Positions 51,024 to 63,225 of a stretch of 64,000 bases of DNA are shown here, piece after piece. The notes under the pieces are model-generated. The model was given only the letters and a program-made list of their open reading frames with translations, made no database searches and had not been told where the DNA came from. The first letter of the stretch is position 1; each line of letters begins with the position of its first letter. The position numbers were made by a program, and so were the translations under genes. Source of the stretch: Kluyvera genomosp. 3 (lineage in GTDB: Bacteria; Pseudomonadota; Gammaproteobacteria; Enterobacterales; Enterobacteriaceae); contig CP022114.1 in assembly GCA_002211745.1 (NCBI GenBank), positions 2,884,645 through 2,948,644 on the forward strand. The letters are read 5' to 3'.

Positions 51024-51351
51024 ATGCATCTACTGCTTATTGCCGCCGCGCTCAGCAACCAGCTGTGGTTTGAAACCCAGCAGCAGGACGATGCGCTGGT
51101 GGTTACCCCCATGGCTACGCTGACGGATGACTGCAACTGCCAGATGACCATTAACGTGATTCATCAGGGCAATCGGGCAGAGCAACAGCAGCCAGAGCGG
51201 CAATGTGGTTATAAAAGGGCAGCACCCGCAGCCGCTAGCCAGCATGATGCTGGATATCCCCCACGGCGAATGGACGCAAATCACCGTCACCTTAAGCGAT
51301 AATAAAGGCATTCTTTTGCAACAGAGCTGGAGTTCACCGGCGAAGGTTTGA
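51024..51351 (+). CDS. csgC: Curli amyloid inhibitor CsgC (one frameshift)
   Basis: Corrected about 109 aa. HLLLIAAALSNQLWFETQQQ opens a short signal-like start; TDDCNCQMTI carries the CxC motif of CsgC. The frame slips near 51170, then SMMLDIPHGEWTQITVTLSD and LQQSWSSPAKV follow. Periplasmic chaperone that blocks premature CsgA polymerisation. Position after csgBA supports the call; similarity is modest. Confidence 0.8.
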
Positions 51352-51407
51352 TTTTCCCCGCCTCTTCTTTATATCCTTGTCGTCTCTCTCCCCGATAAGG
51401 ATGCCGC

Positions 51408-51869
51408 ATGTTTAAACCTCACGTTACCGTCGCCTGCGTGGTTCACGCCAAAGGCAAATTTCTCGTGGTTGAAGAAACCATCAACGGTAAAGCGCTATGG
51501 AACCAGCCAGCCGGCCATCTGGAAGCCGATGAAACGCTGGTACAGGCCGCCGAACGCGAGCTATGGGAGGAGACCGGCATTCGCGCAACGCCGCAGCACT
51601 TTATCCGTCTGCACCAGTGGATTGCCCCGGACCGTACGCCGTTTTTGCGTTTCCTTTTTGCGATTGAACTTAACGATCTGTGCCCTACCCAGCCGCACGA
51701 TAGTGATATCGATCGCTGCCTGTGGGTCAGCGCGGAAGAGATCCTTCAGGCGAAAAATCTGCGCTCTGCGTTGGTGGCGGAAAGCATCCGTTGCTATCAG
51801 CAGAACGAGCGCTATCCGCTGTCATTAATTGGCGCGTTTAACTGGCCATTTACCGAGGGTGCCAAGTAA
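51408..51869 (+). CDS. nudJ: Nudix phosphatase NudJ
   Basis: 153 aa, intact. The Nudix box [20 protein letters not shown], then TGI, is complete. Hydrolyses nucleoside di- and triphosphates and HMP-pyrophosphate. Followed by mnmA with 53 bases between, as in E. coli. Confidence 0.94.
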   Translation: MFKPHVTVACVVHAKGKFLVVEETINGKALWNQPAGHLEADETLVQAAERELWEETGIRATPQHFIRLHQWIAPDRTPFLRFLFAIELNDLCPTQPHDSDIDRCLWVSAEEILQAKNLRSALVAESIRCYQQNERYPLSLIGAFNWPFTEGAK

Positions 51870-51922
51870 CGGGCTGCGTGCTAGAATATGCCGCCTTGAA
51901 GTCCAATGTCGTGAGTATTCCA

Positions 51923-53032
51923 ATGTCAGAAAGCCAGAAAAAAGTGATCGTCGGCATGTCCGGCGGTGTTGACTCCTCTGTTTCCGCCTACCTGTTACAA
52001 CAACAGGGCTATAAGGTGGAAGGCCTGTTCATGAAGAACTGGGAGGAAGACGACGGCGAGGAATACTGTACTGCCGCCGCCGACCTTGCCGATGCGCAGG
52101 CGGTGTGCGATAAGCTCGGCATTGAGCTGCACACCGTGAACTTTGCTGCCGAATACTGGGACAATGTCTTTGAACTGTTCCTGCAGGAGTACAAAGCGGG
52201 TCGTACGCCGAACCCGGACATCCTGTGCAACAAAGAGATCAAGTTTAAAGCCTTCCTGGAATTCGCTGCAGAAGACCTCGGCGCCGACTACATCGCTACC
52301 GGCCACTACGTGCGCCGTGCTGACGTCGACGGTAAAAGCCAACTGCTGCGTGGCCTTGATGGCAACAAAGACCAGAGCTACTTCCTTTATACGCTGGGCC
52401 ACGAACAGATCGCGCAAAGCCTGTTCCCGGTTGGCGAACTGGAAAAACCGCAGGTGCGTAAAATCGCCGAAGAGCTGGATCTCATCACCGCGAAGAAAAA
52501 AGACTCTACCGGTATCTGCTTTATCGGCGAGCGCAAATTCCGCGAGTTCCTTGGCCGCTACCTGCCCGCACAGCCGGGTAAAATCATCACCGTTGATGGC
52601 GAAGAGATTGGTACCCATCAGGGGCTGATGTACCACACGCTGGGTCAACGTAAAGGCCTGGGCATCGGTGGCACCAAAGAAGGCAGCGAAGATCCGTGGT
52701 ATGTCGTCGATAAAGACGTTGAGAACAACATTCTGGTTGTCGCTCAGGGTCACGATCACCCGCGTCTGATGTCGGTGGGTCTGATTGCCCAACAGCTGCA
52801 CTGGGTGGATCGCGAACCGGTCACCGGCACCTTCCGTTGCACCGTGAAGACCCGCTACCGTCAGACGGATATCCCATGCACCGTCACCGCACTGGATGCA
52901 GAACGTATTGAGGTTCGTTTTGATGAACCTGTTGCCGCAGTCACTCCGGGCCAGTCCGCCGTGTTCTATCGCGGTGAAGTCTGCCTGGGCGGCGGCGTGA
53001 TTGAGCAGCGCCTGCCGCTGCCGGTGGAATAA
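51923..53032 (+). CDS. mnmA: tRNA-uridine 2-sulfurtransferase MnmA
   Basis: 369 aa, intact. PP-loop GMSGGVDSS, catalytic Cys in [11 protein letters not shown] and [10 protein letters not shown], tRNA-binding [17 protein letters not shown]. Makes s2U34 in tRNA for Lys, Glu and Gln. ATG at 51923 aligns with E. coli; the ribosome site is weak. Downstream hflD starts after a GC-rich hairpin. Confidence 0.96.
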   Translation: MSESQKKVIVGMSGGVDSSVSAYLLQQQGYKVEGLFMKNWEEDDGEEYCTAAADLADAQAVCDKLGIELHTVNFAAEYWDNVFELFLQEYKAGRTPNPDILCNKEIKFKAFLEFAAEDLGADYIATGHYVRRADVDGKSQLLRGLDGNKDQSYFLYTLGHEQIAQSLFPVGELEKPQVRKIAEELDLITAKKKDSTGICFIGERKFREFLGRYLPAQPGKIITVDGEEIGTHQGLMYHTLGQRKGLGIGGTKEGSEDPWYVVDKDVENNILVVAQGHDHPRLMSVGLIAQQLHWVDREPVTGTFRCTVKTRYRQTDIPCTVTALDAERIEVRFDEPVAAVTPGQSAVFYRGEVCLGGGVIEQRLPLPVE

Positions 53033-53107
53033 AGCCCTCGTCTGAACAGGGCATAACGTAGCCTGCCTGGCGTCGCGCCGCCGGACAGGCGCCAACAAGG
53101 AGTTAGC

Positions 53108-53749
53108 GTGGCGAAGAATTACTATGACATCACCCTGGCGCTGGCGGGAATTTGCCAGTCAGCCCGTCTGGTGCAGCAGCTGGCCCATCAGGGGCACTGC
53201 GACGGCGAGGCGTTACACGTCTCGCTGAACAGCGTTATCGACCTCAACCCAGACTCCGCGCTGGGCGTGTTCGGTGGCAGCGAAGCGAATCTTCGTCTCG
53301 GCCTGGAAACCTTACTCGGCGTGCTCAATGCCAGCAGCCGTCAGGGTCTGAACGCCGAGTTAACCCGCTATACTCTTAGCCTGATGGTGCTTGAGCGCAA
53401 GCTCGCCGCCGCTAAAGGCGCTATGGAGACGCTGGGTAACCGCATCAATGGGTTACAGCGCCAGCTCGACCATTTTGATTTGCAGTCCGATACCCTGCTA
53501 AGCGCCATGGCGGGTATCTATGTTGACGTCATCAGCCCACTTGGCCCGCGTATTCAGGTCACCGGCTCCCCTGCTGTGCTGCAAAGCCCACAGGTTCAGG
53601 CCAAAGTCCGCGCCTCGTTGCTGGCTGGGATCCGCTCTGCGGTGCTGTGGCACCAGGTCGGTGGCGGACGTCTGCAGCTGATGTTTTCTCGTAATCGCCT
53701 GACCGCTCAGGCAAAACAAATTCTTGCTCATTTAACCCCGGAGTTGTGA
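53108..53749 (+). CDS. hflD: HflD, lambda lysogenisation-related protein
   Basis: 213 aa, intact, GTG start at 53108 after [25 protein letters not shown] and [19 protein letters not shown] match E. coli HflD, a membrane-associated protein that antagonises CII. Between mnmA and purB, as in E. coli. Confidence 0.93.
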   Translation: MAKNYYDITLALAGICQSARLVQQLAHQGHCDGEALHVSLNSVIDLNPDSALGVFGGSEANLRLGLETLLGVLNASSRQGLNAELTRYTLSLMVLERKLAAAKGAMETLGNRINGLQRQLDHFDLQSDTLLSAMAGIYVDVISPLGPRIQVTGSPAVLQSPQVQAKVRASLLAGIRSAVLWHQVGGGRLQLMFSRNRLTAQAKQILAHLTPEL

Positions 53750-55121
<1,372 letters not shown>

Positions 55122-55129
55122 TCGCGGCT

Positions 55130-55164
55130 CTCCCCTTCTTCGTTCTGGAGAAGGGGATTTTCCC
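55130..55164 (+). terminator. Terminator of purB
   Basis: CTCCCCTTCT and AGAAGGGGA pair around TCGTTCTGG-like loop, then TTTTCC. Located just behind the purB stop. Confidence 0.65.
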
Positions 55165-55279
55165 TCATTTTATTGTCAGCGCTGGAAACTCGCCGTTGGG
55201 CTGATGTCCCAGGGCGTTCCTTATTGCAATAAAAAGCCAGCAACAATCGCCACTGGCTAATCAGCTATTTCAACAGTTT

Positions 55280-57770
55280 TTAGAACGCGTAACGCACCTT
55301 CAGGCTAATGCTCTGGCTGGTGAATTGTGTTCGTTGATTCGCATCATACTGTACGGTGCCATCAAGCACATCTGTGAATCTGGCCGTCACACCAACACCG
55401 GCCATCGCAATCCACGGGCTTTCACTCATACCATGATAGGTAAACGGCGTGTCCGCTGCGCCAATAAATGCCGCCGTGGTTTTGCTACGATCGTTCTTTG
55501 TATCGTAACCCGCCCGACATAACCATGTACATCAACAATCTCCGAAAGCTTGATGCCCGCTTTCAACTTGCTGGAAACCACCAGGGCCTCGGTTGTGACC
55601 CCTCCCACCTTCAGGCCGACATCCTCGGCGCCAGTCTCCTGGTAACCTTTATCCTTCACGCGATAGTAATCAGTACGCAGTTCAGGAGTGAGCATGACGT
55701 CATCCATGGGGTGGAAAGTGCTTTGCAGCCCTATCCCGGCCTGGAACGTATCACTGTCGTAATCTGAGTGTGCGACGCCATTGTAGGCAGTGCTTCCATC
55801 GGTAGGGTTTTCAATATTCAAATAACGATTGCCGGTCGTATTATTTCGCCCGAAGCCAGTTTGCCAGGTTACAGCCGTGTCAGGCGTAAAATCATAGCCG
55901 CCATAAGCAAGAATATTCCAGCTATCCACACGCGCATCATGGCGGATGTCATCCGAGGTATCGTTAACGTCTGTTCGACTCATGCCCAGCGCCAGGCCAA
56001 GACGGGTTTTGTCTAATATCAGGCCATCCGCACCGATGGCGATCCCACGGGTATCGGCGTTATAACCTGCGTAATCGCCACGGTTGGACTGGTTATCCCA
56101 GCGTCCAACCGGGCGGATCCACAGGTATTTTTCAGGATTAAATTCGTTGGTATAACCCTGACCACGAACAGACTCCTGACGGCTGTTTACGATATCGCCA
56201 AATGCGCGCAGATTATTCATTTCAATGTATGTCATGCTGCCATCCATCAACGGAGCAAGTTGAACCACATTTTTGTGAACCTGGCTGGCATTAAATGACG
56301 AGGTGATGGCACATACCGTACTCGCCAGAGCGCCGGTACAGTTCTGGGAACTGGTGTTATTGTTGTTGATAATGTTATCCACCACGGTCCCAACACTAAC
56401 CAATGACGTGTTCTGGCTGGTATTAGTAATGGCGTTATTGACGGTAGTGAGTTTGGTCTCGGCAATTTTCAGGGAGTAGCTACTTCCGGTTTGCACCTGA
56501 ATAAACTGATAACGAAGCGAGTCATCCAGTACCGCCGATGGTGAACCCGTGATATTACTCGCCGTTACGACATCAACCAGTTCATCACCATCAGCAAAAC
56601 TTGTGCTACCTCGGGTGATCACCACTGTCCGTCCATTCAGTGAAGCATTCCCGGCGACATTTAACTGTCCATAGCTACTGGTGCTGTCTGCCTGCAACGC
56701 CAGCACACCATTGCTATTTTGAACGTAAGTATTAACCGTTGAGGGCTGCTGGCTGCTGAGCAACTCAAAAATACCGCTGTTACTCATCGCGCTGTTCGGG
56801 CATTAACTCGCCCAATAATAATCCCCTGGTTATTAATACCCCGACAATTGAACTTGTGCTGGCAACCTGAATAGCATCACCCGTTAGTGCACCAATTAAC
56901 CCCTTGTTCTCGAACTGGTTCACCTTCGCAGTATCCGTTAACACCACGGCGTTGCCGCTACCACCACCAATGATAGTGCCTGTATTGACTAATGTTCCGG
57001 TCTGAGAGGTCCCTCCTAACGATACCCCTGCCACGCCACCATCAATAATACCGGCATTGAGAAGGGTATTTATTGCGGCAGTCTCAGTCACCGTAATACC
57101 CGTTCCATTCGGGCATAAATAACACCATTCCCCAGGTTTTGCAGGGTCGTATCCGTTACGTTACTCCCGGCATAAATACCGTTGCTTCCTGCGCCATTAA
57201 CCGTGATATTACCGTTGTTTGCAATCAGGCTACTTTGGAAGGCGTGCGCATTAATACCATCAGCATTCGCCCCTGACGTTGTAATATTGCCGTTATTGGT
57301 TATAGAGCTACCTGAAACAACGTTTAAAAAAATCCCATTAGCCTCATCGGCCGTTGTCACCAATTTACCGGTATTTAAGACTTCACTATCTGCCACTTCT
57401 GCCACATTGATAGCATTAGTGCGGGCACCTGAAGTTGTCACGGTCCCCTTATTTTCAACTTTGGAATTAGTTGTCGAAAAAAAACGAATCCCATCACCAT
57501 CGGAAGTGATGTTCCCATTATTCAGCAAACTTGCTTTATGGCTGCCAAAATAGATAGCAGCATCCCCCCAGTGGTTGTAAATTGCGTTCCCTGGGCAACA
57601 GTGACACTTTGCCCGTCAGTGCGAAATATTTGTGGCGTCGTAACACTGTTACTACAGGTTACCGTCGCACCCGATGGATCGGTACAATCCGCCAATGCCA
57701 ATGGAGAAGCCAGCATGCCAGCACCTCCAAGGATGCTACTCATCACTAAACAACTGGTTTTCTTCTTCAA
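55280..57770 (-). CDS. Autotransporter adhesin-like protein (at least four frameshifts)
   Basis: Corrected about 830 aa. A signal peptide (KKKTSCLVMSSILGGAGMLA then SPLALA) opens a beta-helical passenger with repeats such as SSITNNGNITTSGANADGI and NGAGSNGIYAG; from about residue 540 a C-terminal autotransporter barrel follows (LWIRPVGRWDNQSNRGDYAG, GLALGMSR, LTPELRTDYYRVKDKGY). The last residues, KVRYAF, end in Phe at 55280. Breaks near 57550, 57100, 56790 and 55500 are each at shortened runs or ambiguous sites. Adhesion or aggregation role inferred. It lies between purB and phoP, which are adjacent in E. coli. Confidence 0.8.
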
Positions 57771-58256
57771 GGTGGTTCCTCAACATAATAATCACGATTT
57801 TAACAAATTTAGTTGCGAAGTCTGATAGTTGCCATACGTTATCTTTTCACCATTATGCATTAGCACTAATTCTTCGTCTGCTTAGCAACCATAAAAATAA
57901 CCATAGTCTATAAATCGTTTACCAACACCGCTTCAAAGCCGTGATACCGGGTCCGGATGCCTTCAACAGTGAATAAACAAACGTCGGTTTTATCAGAAAT
58001 GCTTAAGCTTACGAATCGGAGTCAGTTTATAGTTCACACTCCCGGAAAGGGCACCAGATTAAATGAGCAAAAGTGAGCCAGAGCGTTGTCAATCAATGAG
58101 ATCGTCAGCAGGAACGTGAAAATGCACGTATGGTTTATGATGTGGGGCCATCAGGCATAACTGTAGAGATAAAAATCATGTGATTTCAACATCATGTGGT
58201 TTGTAGCAATATTTAGCGCTAAACTATTCATGTCGTTAATTTAATGGAGAAACAGC
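57771..58256. other. Intergenic region upstream of phoP
   Basis: 486 bp with no supported gene, AT-rich near both ends. It should contain the phoPQ promoters and the autotransporter promoter. GGTTTA occurs at about 58132, but I could not find a second PhoP half-site at the required 11-bp period with confidence. Confidence 0.5.
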
Positions 58257-58931
58257 ATGCGCGTACTCGTCGTAGAGGACAACGCTCTGTTACGTCATCA
58301 CCTGAAAGTTCAGCTCCAGGAAATGGGCCATCAGGTGGATGCCGCAGAAGATGCGAAGGAAGCAGACTATTTTTTAGGCGAGCATATTCCCGATATTGCC
58401 ATTGTCGACCTTGGGTTGCCGGATGAAGACGGCCTGTCGCTGATTCGCCGCTGGCGCAGCCATGATATTTCGCTACCGATTCTGGTGCTGACCGCGCGTG
58501 AAAGCTGGCAGGACAAAGTGGAGGTACTGAGCGCTGGTGCTGACGACTACGTCACCAAGCCGTTCCATATTGAAGAAGTTGCCGCCCGCATGCAGGCGCT
58601 GATGCGTCGTAACAGCGGCCACGCCTCGCAGGTGATCTCTTTACCCCCGTTCCAGGTGGACCTTTCACGTCGCGAACTGTCCATTAATGAAGAAGTGATC
58701 AAACTCACCGCCTTCGAATACACCATTATGGAAACGCTGATCCGCAATAATGGCAAAGTGGTCAGTAAAGATTCTTTAATGCTTCAGCTCTATCCGGACG
58801 CCGAGCTGCGCGAAAGTCACACAATCGATGTGCTGATGGGCCGCCTGCGTAAAAAAATTCAGGCTCAGTACCCGCAGGACGTCATTATTACCGTACGCGG
58901 CCAGGGCTATCTGTTCGAACTTCGCGAATGA
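58257..58931 (+). CDS. phoP: Response regulator PhoP
   Basis: 224 aa, intact. Receiver domain with [16 protein letters not shown], phospho-acceptor Asp in [13 protein letters not shown] and Lys in DYVTKPF; winged helix ending [15 protein letters not shown] and [13 protein letters not shown]. Controls low-Mg, acid and antimicrobial-peptide responses. Its TGA overlaps the phoQ start by four bases. Confidence 0.97.
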   Translation: MRVLVVEDNALLRHHLKVQLQEMGHQVDAAEDAKEADYFLGEHIPDIAIVDLGLPDEDGLSLIRRWRSHDISLPILVLTARESWQDKVEVLSAGADDYVTKPFHIEEVAARMQALMRRNSGHASQVISLPPFQVDLSRRELSINEEVIKLTAFEYTIMETLIRNNGKVVSKDSLMLQLYPDAELRESHTIDVLMGRLRKKIQAQYPQDVIITVRGQGYLFELRE

Positions 58932-60389
58932 AAAATATCCGACGGCATATTCTGCCGCTGTCGCTGCGGATGCGCTTTCTGCTGGCGACGGCCGCAGTGG
59001 TTATCGTTCTGTCGCTGGCCTACGGCATGGTGGCGCTGGTGGGCTACAGCGTCAGCTTTGATAAAACAACTTTTCGTCTGCTACGCGGCGAGAGCAACCT
59101 GTTCTATACCCTCGCCAGATGGGAAAACAATAAGCTGGACGTAGAGATCCCGATAATCTGAATATGCAGGGCCCGACGGTGGCGCTGATTTACGGCGATA
59201 AGGGAAATTTGCTGTGGCAGCAAAAAAATCTGCCGTGGCTGACCCAAAGCATTCAACCCGAGTGGCTGAAAGGCAATGGGTTTTATGAGATTGAGGCCAA
59301 TGCAACCTCCTCCAGTACGCTCCTTCATGGCAATCACGAGATTCAAAAAGAACTCAGTGAAATGCAGCAAGCTGGCGATGATTCGGAGATGACCCACTCG
59401 GTGGCCGTCAATAGCTACCCGGCGACCAGTACGATGCCCGCACTCACCATCGTGGTGGTGGACACGGTGCCCATTGAGCTTAAACGCTCGTACATGGTCT
59501 GGAGCTGGTTCTCCTACGTGCTGGCCGCCAACCTGCTGCTGGTGATTCCGCTGCTGTGGATTGCCGCTCACTGGAGCCTGCGCCCCATCGCCGACCTTAC
59601 CCGTGAAGTGCGTGAGCTAGAAGATCACCACCGTGAACACCTCAACCCGGACACCACCCGCGAGCTGACCAGCCTGGTACGCAACCTCAACCGGCTGCTG
59701 AAAAGCGAGCGCGAACGCTATGATAAGTACCGCACCACCCTCACCGACCTGACGCACAGCCTGAAAACGCCGCTGGCAGTGCTGCAAAGCTCGCTGCGTT
59801 CACTGCGCAGTGAAAAAATCACCGTCAGCGAGGCTGAGCCGGTGATGCTGGAACAAATCAGCCGGATCTCGCAGCAAATCGGCTATTACCTGCATCGCGC
59901 CAGTATGCGCACCGACAGTACGCTGGTCAGCCGTGAACTGCACCCGGTGGCGCCGCTGCTCGATAGCCTGACTTCCGCGCTCAATAAGGTCTATCAGCGC
60001 AAAGGGTAAATATCACGCTGGATATTTCACCGGAAATCACCTTTGCCGGTGAGAAAAACGACTTTATGGAAGTCATGGGGAACCTGCTGGATAACGCCTG
60101 TAAATACTGCCTTGAATTTGTCGAGGTTTCCGCCCGCCAGACCGATGATTACCTGCATATTATCGTTGAGGATGATGGCCCAGGCATTCCGCAGAGCAAA
60201 CGCGATATCGTGTTCGACCGCGGTCAGCGCGCCGATACCATGCGCCCAGGACAGGGCGTTGGCCTTGCCGTTGTCCGTGATATCGTCGAGCAGTATGACG
60301 GCCAGATTGTGACCCGCGATAGCCTCCTTGGCGGCGCGAAAATGGAAGTGATCTTCGGTCATCAGAATCTGGACAGTCACGAAGGGTAA
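58928..60389 (+). CDS. phoQ: Sensor kinase PhoQ (two frameshifts)
   Basis: Corrected 487 aa. TM1 ([20 protein letters not shown]), periplasmic sensor including the acidic cluster region [17 protein letters not shown]2 ([16 protein letters not shown]), HAMP, H-box [16 protein letters not shown]-box [11 protein letters not shown] and G-boxes DDGPGIP and [10 protein letters not shown] and G runs short by one near 59155 and 60008 break the frame. The sensor is fully recognisable when corrected. Confidence 0.95.
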
Positions 60390-60465
60390 ATTCTGTTTCC
60401 TCAGCAGGGTAGTTTTGTGAATAAGATGTATAATCCGGACATACATCTGCTGCGGAAAAAGTCAT

Positions 60466-61584
60466 ATGGAATACCACTTAACGTTAAACTGGCCCGATTT
60501 TCTGGCGCGCTACTGGCAAAAACGACCGGTCGTGCTTAAACGCGGCTTCGCCAATTTTATTGACCCCATTTCACCGGATGAACTGGCAGGTCTGGCGATG
60601 GAAAATGAGGTTGATAGCCGACTGGTGAGTCATCTTGACGGTGACTGGCAGGTCAGCCACGGTCCGTTTGAAAGCTACGATCATCTGGGCGAGAGCAACT
60701 GGTCGTTGCTGGTTCAGGCCGTTGATCACTGGCACGAACCTTCCAGCGCGCTGATGCGCCCGTTCCGCGTCCTACCCGACTGGCGTATCGACGATCTGAT
60801 GATCTCCTTCTCCGTCCCGGCGGCGGCGTTGGCCCGCACGTCGACCAGTATGACGTGTTTATTATTCAGGGCACTGGCCGTCGCCGCTGGCGCGTGGGCG
60901 AGAAAACCACGCTCAAACAACACTGCCCGCATCCGGATCTGCTTCAGGTACAGCCGTTTGACGCCATCATTGATGAAGAGATGGAGCCCGGCGATATCCT
61001 CTATATTCCACCGGGATTCCCGCACGAAGGCTACGCGCTGGAAAACTCACTCAACTATTCTGTGGGCTTCCGCTCGCCAAACAGCCGCGAGCTAATTAGC
61101 GGCTTTGCCGACTATATTCTGCAACGCGATCTGGGCAACCAGCACTACAGCGACCCGGACGTTCCGGCGCGCGACCACCCGGCAGATCTGCTGCCGCAAG
61201 AGGTCGATCGCCTGCGCGAGATGATGCTGGGGTTGATACAGCAGCCTGAGCATTTCCAGCAGTGGCTAGGGAATTTATCAGCCAGTCGCGCCACGAGCTT
61301 GACGTTGCGCCGCCGGAGCCGCCGTATCAGCCGGATGAGATTTACGACGCGCTGCAGCAAGGCGATATGTTACAGCGCCTGGGCGGGCTGCGGGTCATCC
61401 GCATTGGCGATGACTTCTTCGTTAACGGCGAGAAAGTGGACTCTCCGCACCATCATGCGCTGGATGCGATGGCGGCAGTATTATGCTGGAAAGTCAGCAC
61501 TTCGGCGAGGCGCTGGACGACCCGTCGTTCCTGGTGATGCTGACCGCGCTGGTCAACAGCGGATACTGGTTCTTCGCAGAATAA
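60466..61584 (+). CDS. roxA: Ribosomal oxygenase RoxA (YcfD), three frameshifts
   Basis: 2-oxoglutarate/Fe(II) JmjC oxygenase that hydroxylates an Arg of ribosomal protein L16. Corrected 373 aa. The double-stranded beta-helix holds GPHVDQYDVFIIQGTG (HxD metal ligands) and PPGFPHEGYALE with the distal His. Missing bases near 60825, 61270 and 61490; the end LVNSGYWFFAE is intact, with TAA at 61582. Confidence 0.92.
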
Positions 61585-61605
61585 ACGACCGGACCAACGC
61601 TGATG

Positions 61606-61687
61606 GTAGGCCGGATAAGGCGTTTACGCCGCCATCCGGCAATCTGCGCGGAGTCTGCCGGATGGCGGCTTCGCCTTATCCGGCCTA
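61606..61687. repeat. BIME: two inverted REP units
   Basis: GTAGGCCGGATAAGGCG, GCCATCCGGCA, then TGCCGGATGGCGG and CGCCTTATCCGGCCTAC in opposite orientation, between roxA and pepT. Same REP type as at 21012. Confidence 0.9.
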
Positions 61688-61689
61688 CA

Positions 61690-61726
61690 TAAAAAAACCC
61701 GGCTCAAATCTACGCCGGGTTTTCTT
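61690..61726 (-). terminator. Terminator of pepT
   Basis: AAACCCGGC and GCCGGGTTT pair around TCAAATCTAC on the minus strand, followed by a T tract. Confidence 0.85.
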
Positions 61727-61732
61727 TGCCGA

Positions 61733-62958
61733 TTAGCCGCGCTGGGCCGTCAGCTCTGCGATACGCACAATCACCTTCACTGCTTTCTCCATCCCTTCCA
61801 GGGTCACGAACTCGTGCTTGCCGTGGTAGTTATAGCCGCCGGTGAAAATATTCGGGCACGGTAGTCCCATAAACGACAGCTGTGCGCCGTCGGTGCCGCC
61901 GCGGATCGGCTTGAGATCGGGCTCAATATCGCAATCGCGCATCGCCTGCTGGGCGATATCGACAATGTGCGGATGTTCCGCCACCTTCTCACGCATATTG
62001 TAGTAGCTGTCTTCGATAATCAGCTCAATATAGCAGTCCGGGTGCAGCCCTTTGCCCACCTTCTTGGCGATCTCCATCATCTTGCGCTTGCGGGCTTCAA
62101 ACTGCTTGCGGTCAAAATCGCGCACGATGTAGTGCATTTCCGCGCGGTCAACCGTGCCCTTAATGCTGGTCAGATGATAGAAACCTTCATAGCCTTCGGT
62201 TTTTTCCGGGCTTTCATCGGCCGGCACTTCCGCATGAATGCGCGTCGCCAGCGACAGCGCATTCACCATTACCCCTTTGGCCGTGCCCGGGTGAACGTTG
62301 TTGCCGACAATTTTGATAGTGACCGACGCTGCGTTGAAGTTTTCATACTCCAGTTCCCCCACGCCGCCGCCGTCAATGGTATACGCCCACTGAGCGTTAA
62401 ACGCTTCGACATCGAAGTGTTTCGCCCTTTGCCCACTTCTTCATCCGGCGTAAAGGCCACACGGATATCTCCGTGCGGGATGTTCTGGCCTTTCAGCACC
62501 GCCAGCGCGGTCATGATTTCGGCGATGCCGGCTTTATCATCGGCGCCAAGCAGCGTTTTGCCGTCGGTGGTAATCAGCGTCTGGCCCAACAGTTGATGCA
62601 ACACCGGGAACATCACCGGCGAAAGCACTTCATCGCCGATGCCCAGCGCGATATCGCCACCGCGATAGTTTTCAACGATCTGCGGGTTAACGTTCTTACC
62701 GCTAAAATCCGGTGCGGTATCCACATGGGAGATAAAACCAATCGCCGGAATGTCGCCGCTGACGTTCGCAGGCAGGGTGCCCATGACCGTGCCCTTCTCG
62801 CTCAGCGTAACGTTCACCAGCCCCATCGTTTCTAATTGCTCTTTGAGCAGATGTAACAGTTTCCACTGCCCTTCGGTACTCGGCACCTGACGCACGCCGG
62901 GCTTCGATTGCGTGTCCAGAGAAACGTACTGCAAAAAACGCTCAAGCAATTTATCCAT
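61733..62958 (-). CDS. pepT: Peptidase T (one frameshift)
   Basis: Zn aminotripeptidase, corrected 408 aa. [36 protein letters not shown] and [20 protein letters not shown] hold the metal ligands and catalytic Glu. One base missing near 62420 (then [20 protein letters not shown]). ATG at 62958. Divergent from potA; 62959-63225 is promoter DNA with no gene. Confidence 0.95.
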
Positions 62959-63225
62959 GTAGCCACCCTCACTTTTTGTGACAACATTATCAATAAGCCA
63001 TAAAAGACAAATATTGCGTCAGGTCACTTTTAGCCCGGCAAAGGCAACTTTTTTTCCCCGAACGGCATCTAATCGTCAGATATTCCTATAGTAAGTTTAA
63101 CAAGGATTGGCGATTGAGCACGTTTGCCGTAGAATGCCAGCCCTTATTAATACGTATCAGACCTCTAAACGTCTAAAGGTGGTTAACCACAAACCCGCAT
63201 CGCCAGATTTTTTCGATGCGTTTAC

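Noticed and set aside
51995-53098. Long minus-strand frame (367 aa) across mnmA
   Set aside because: Antisense shadow of an intact conserved gene; no family resemblance.
58120-58215. PhoP box upstream of phoP
   Set aside because: Only single GGTTTA-like half-sites were seen; no second half-site at the needed spacing could be supported.
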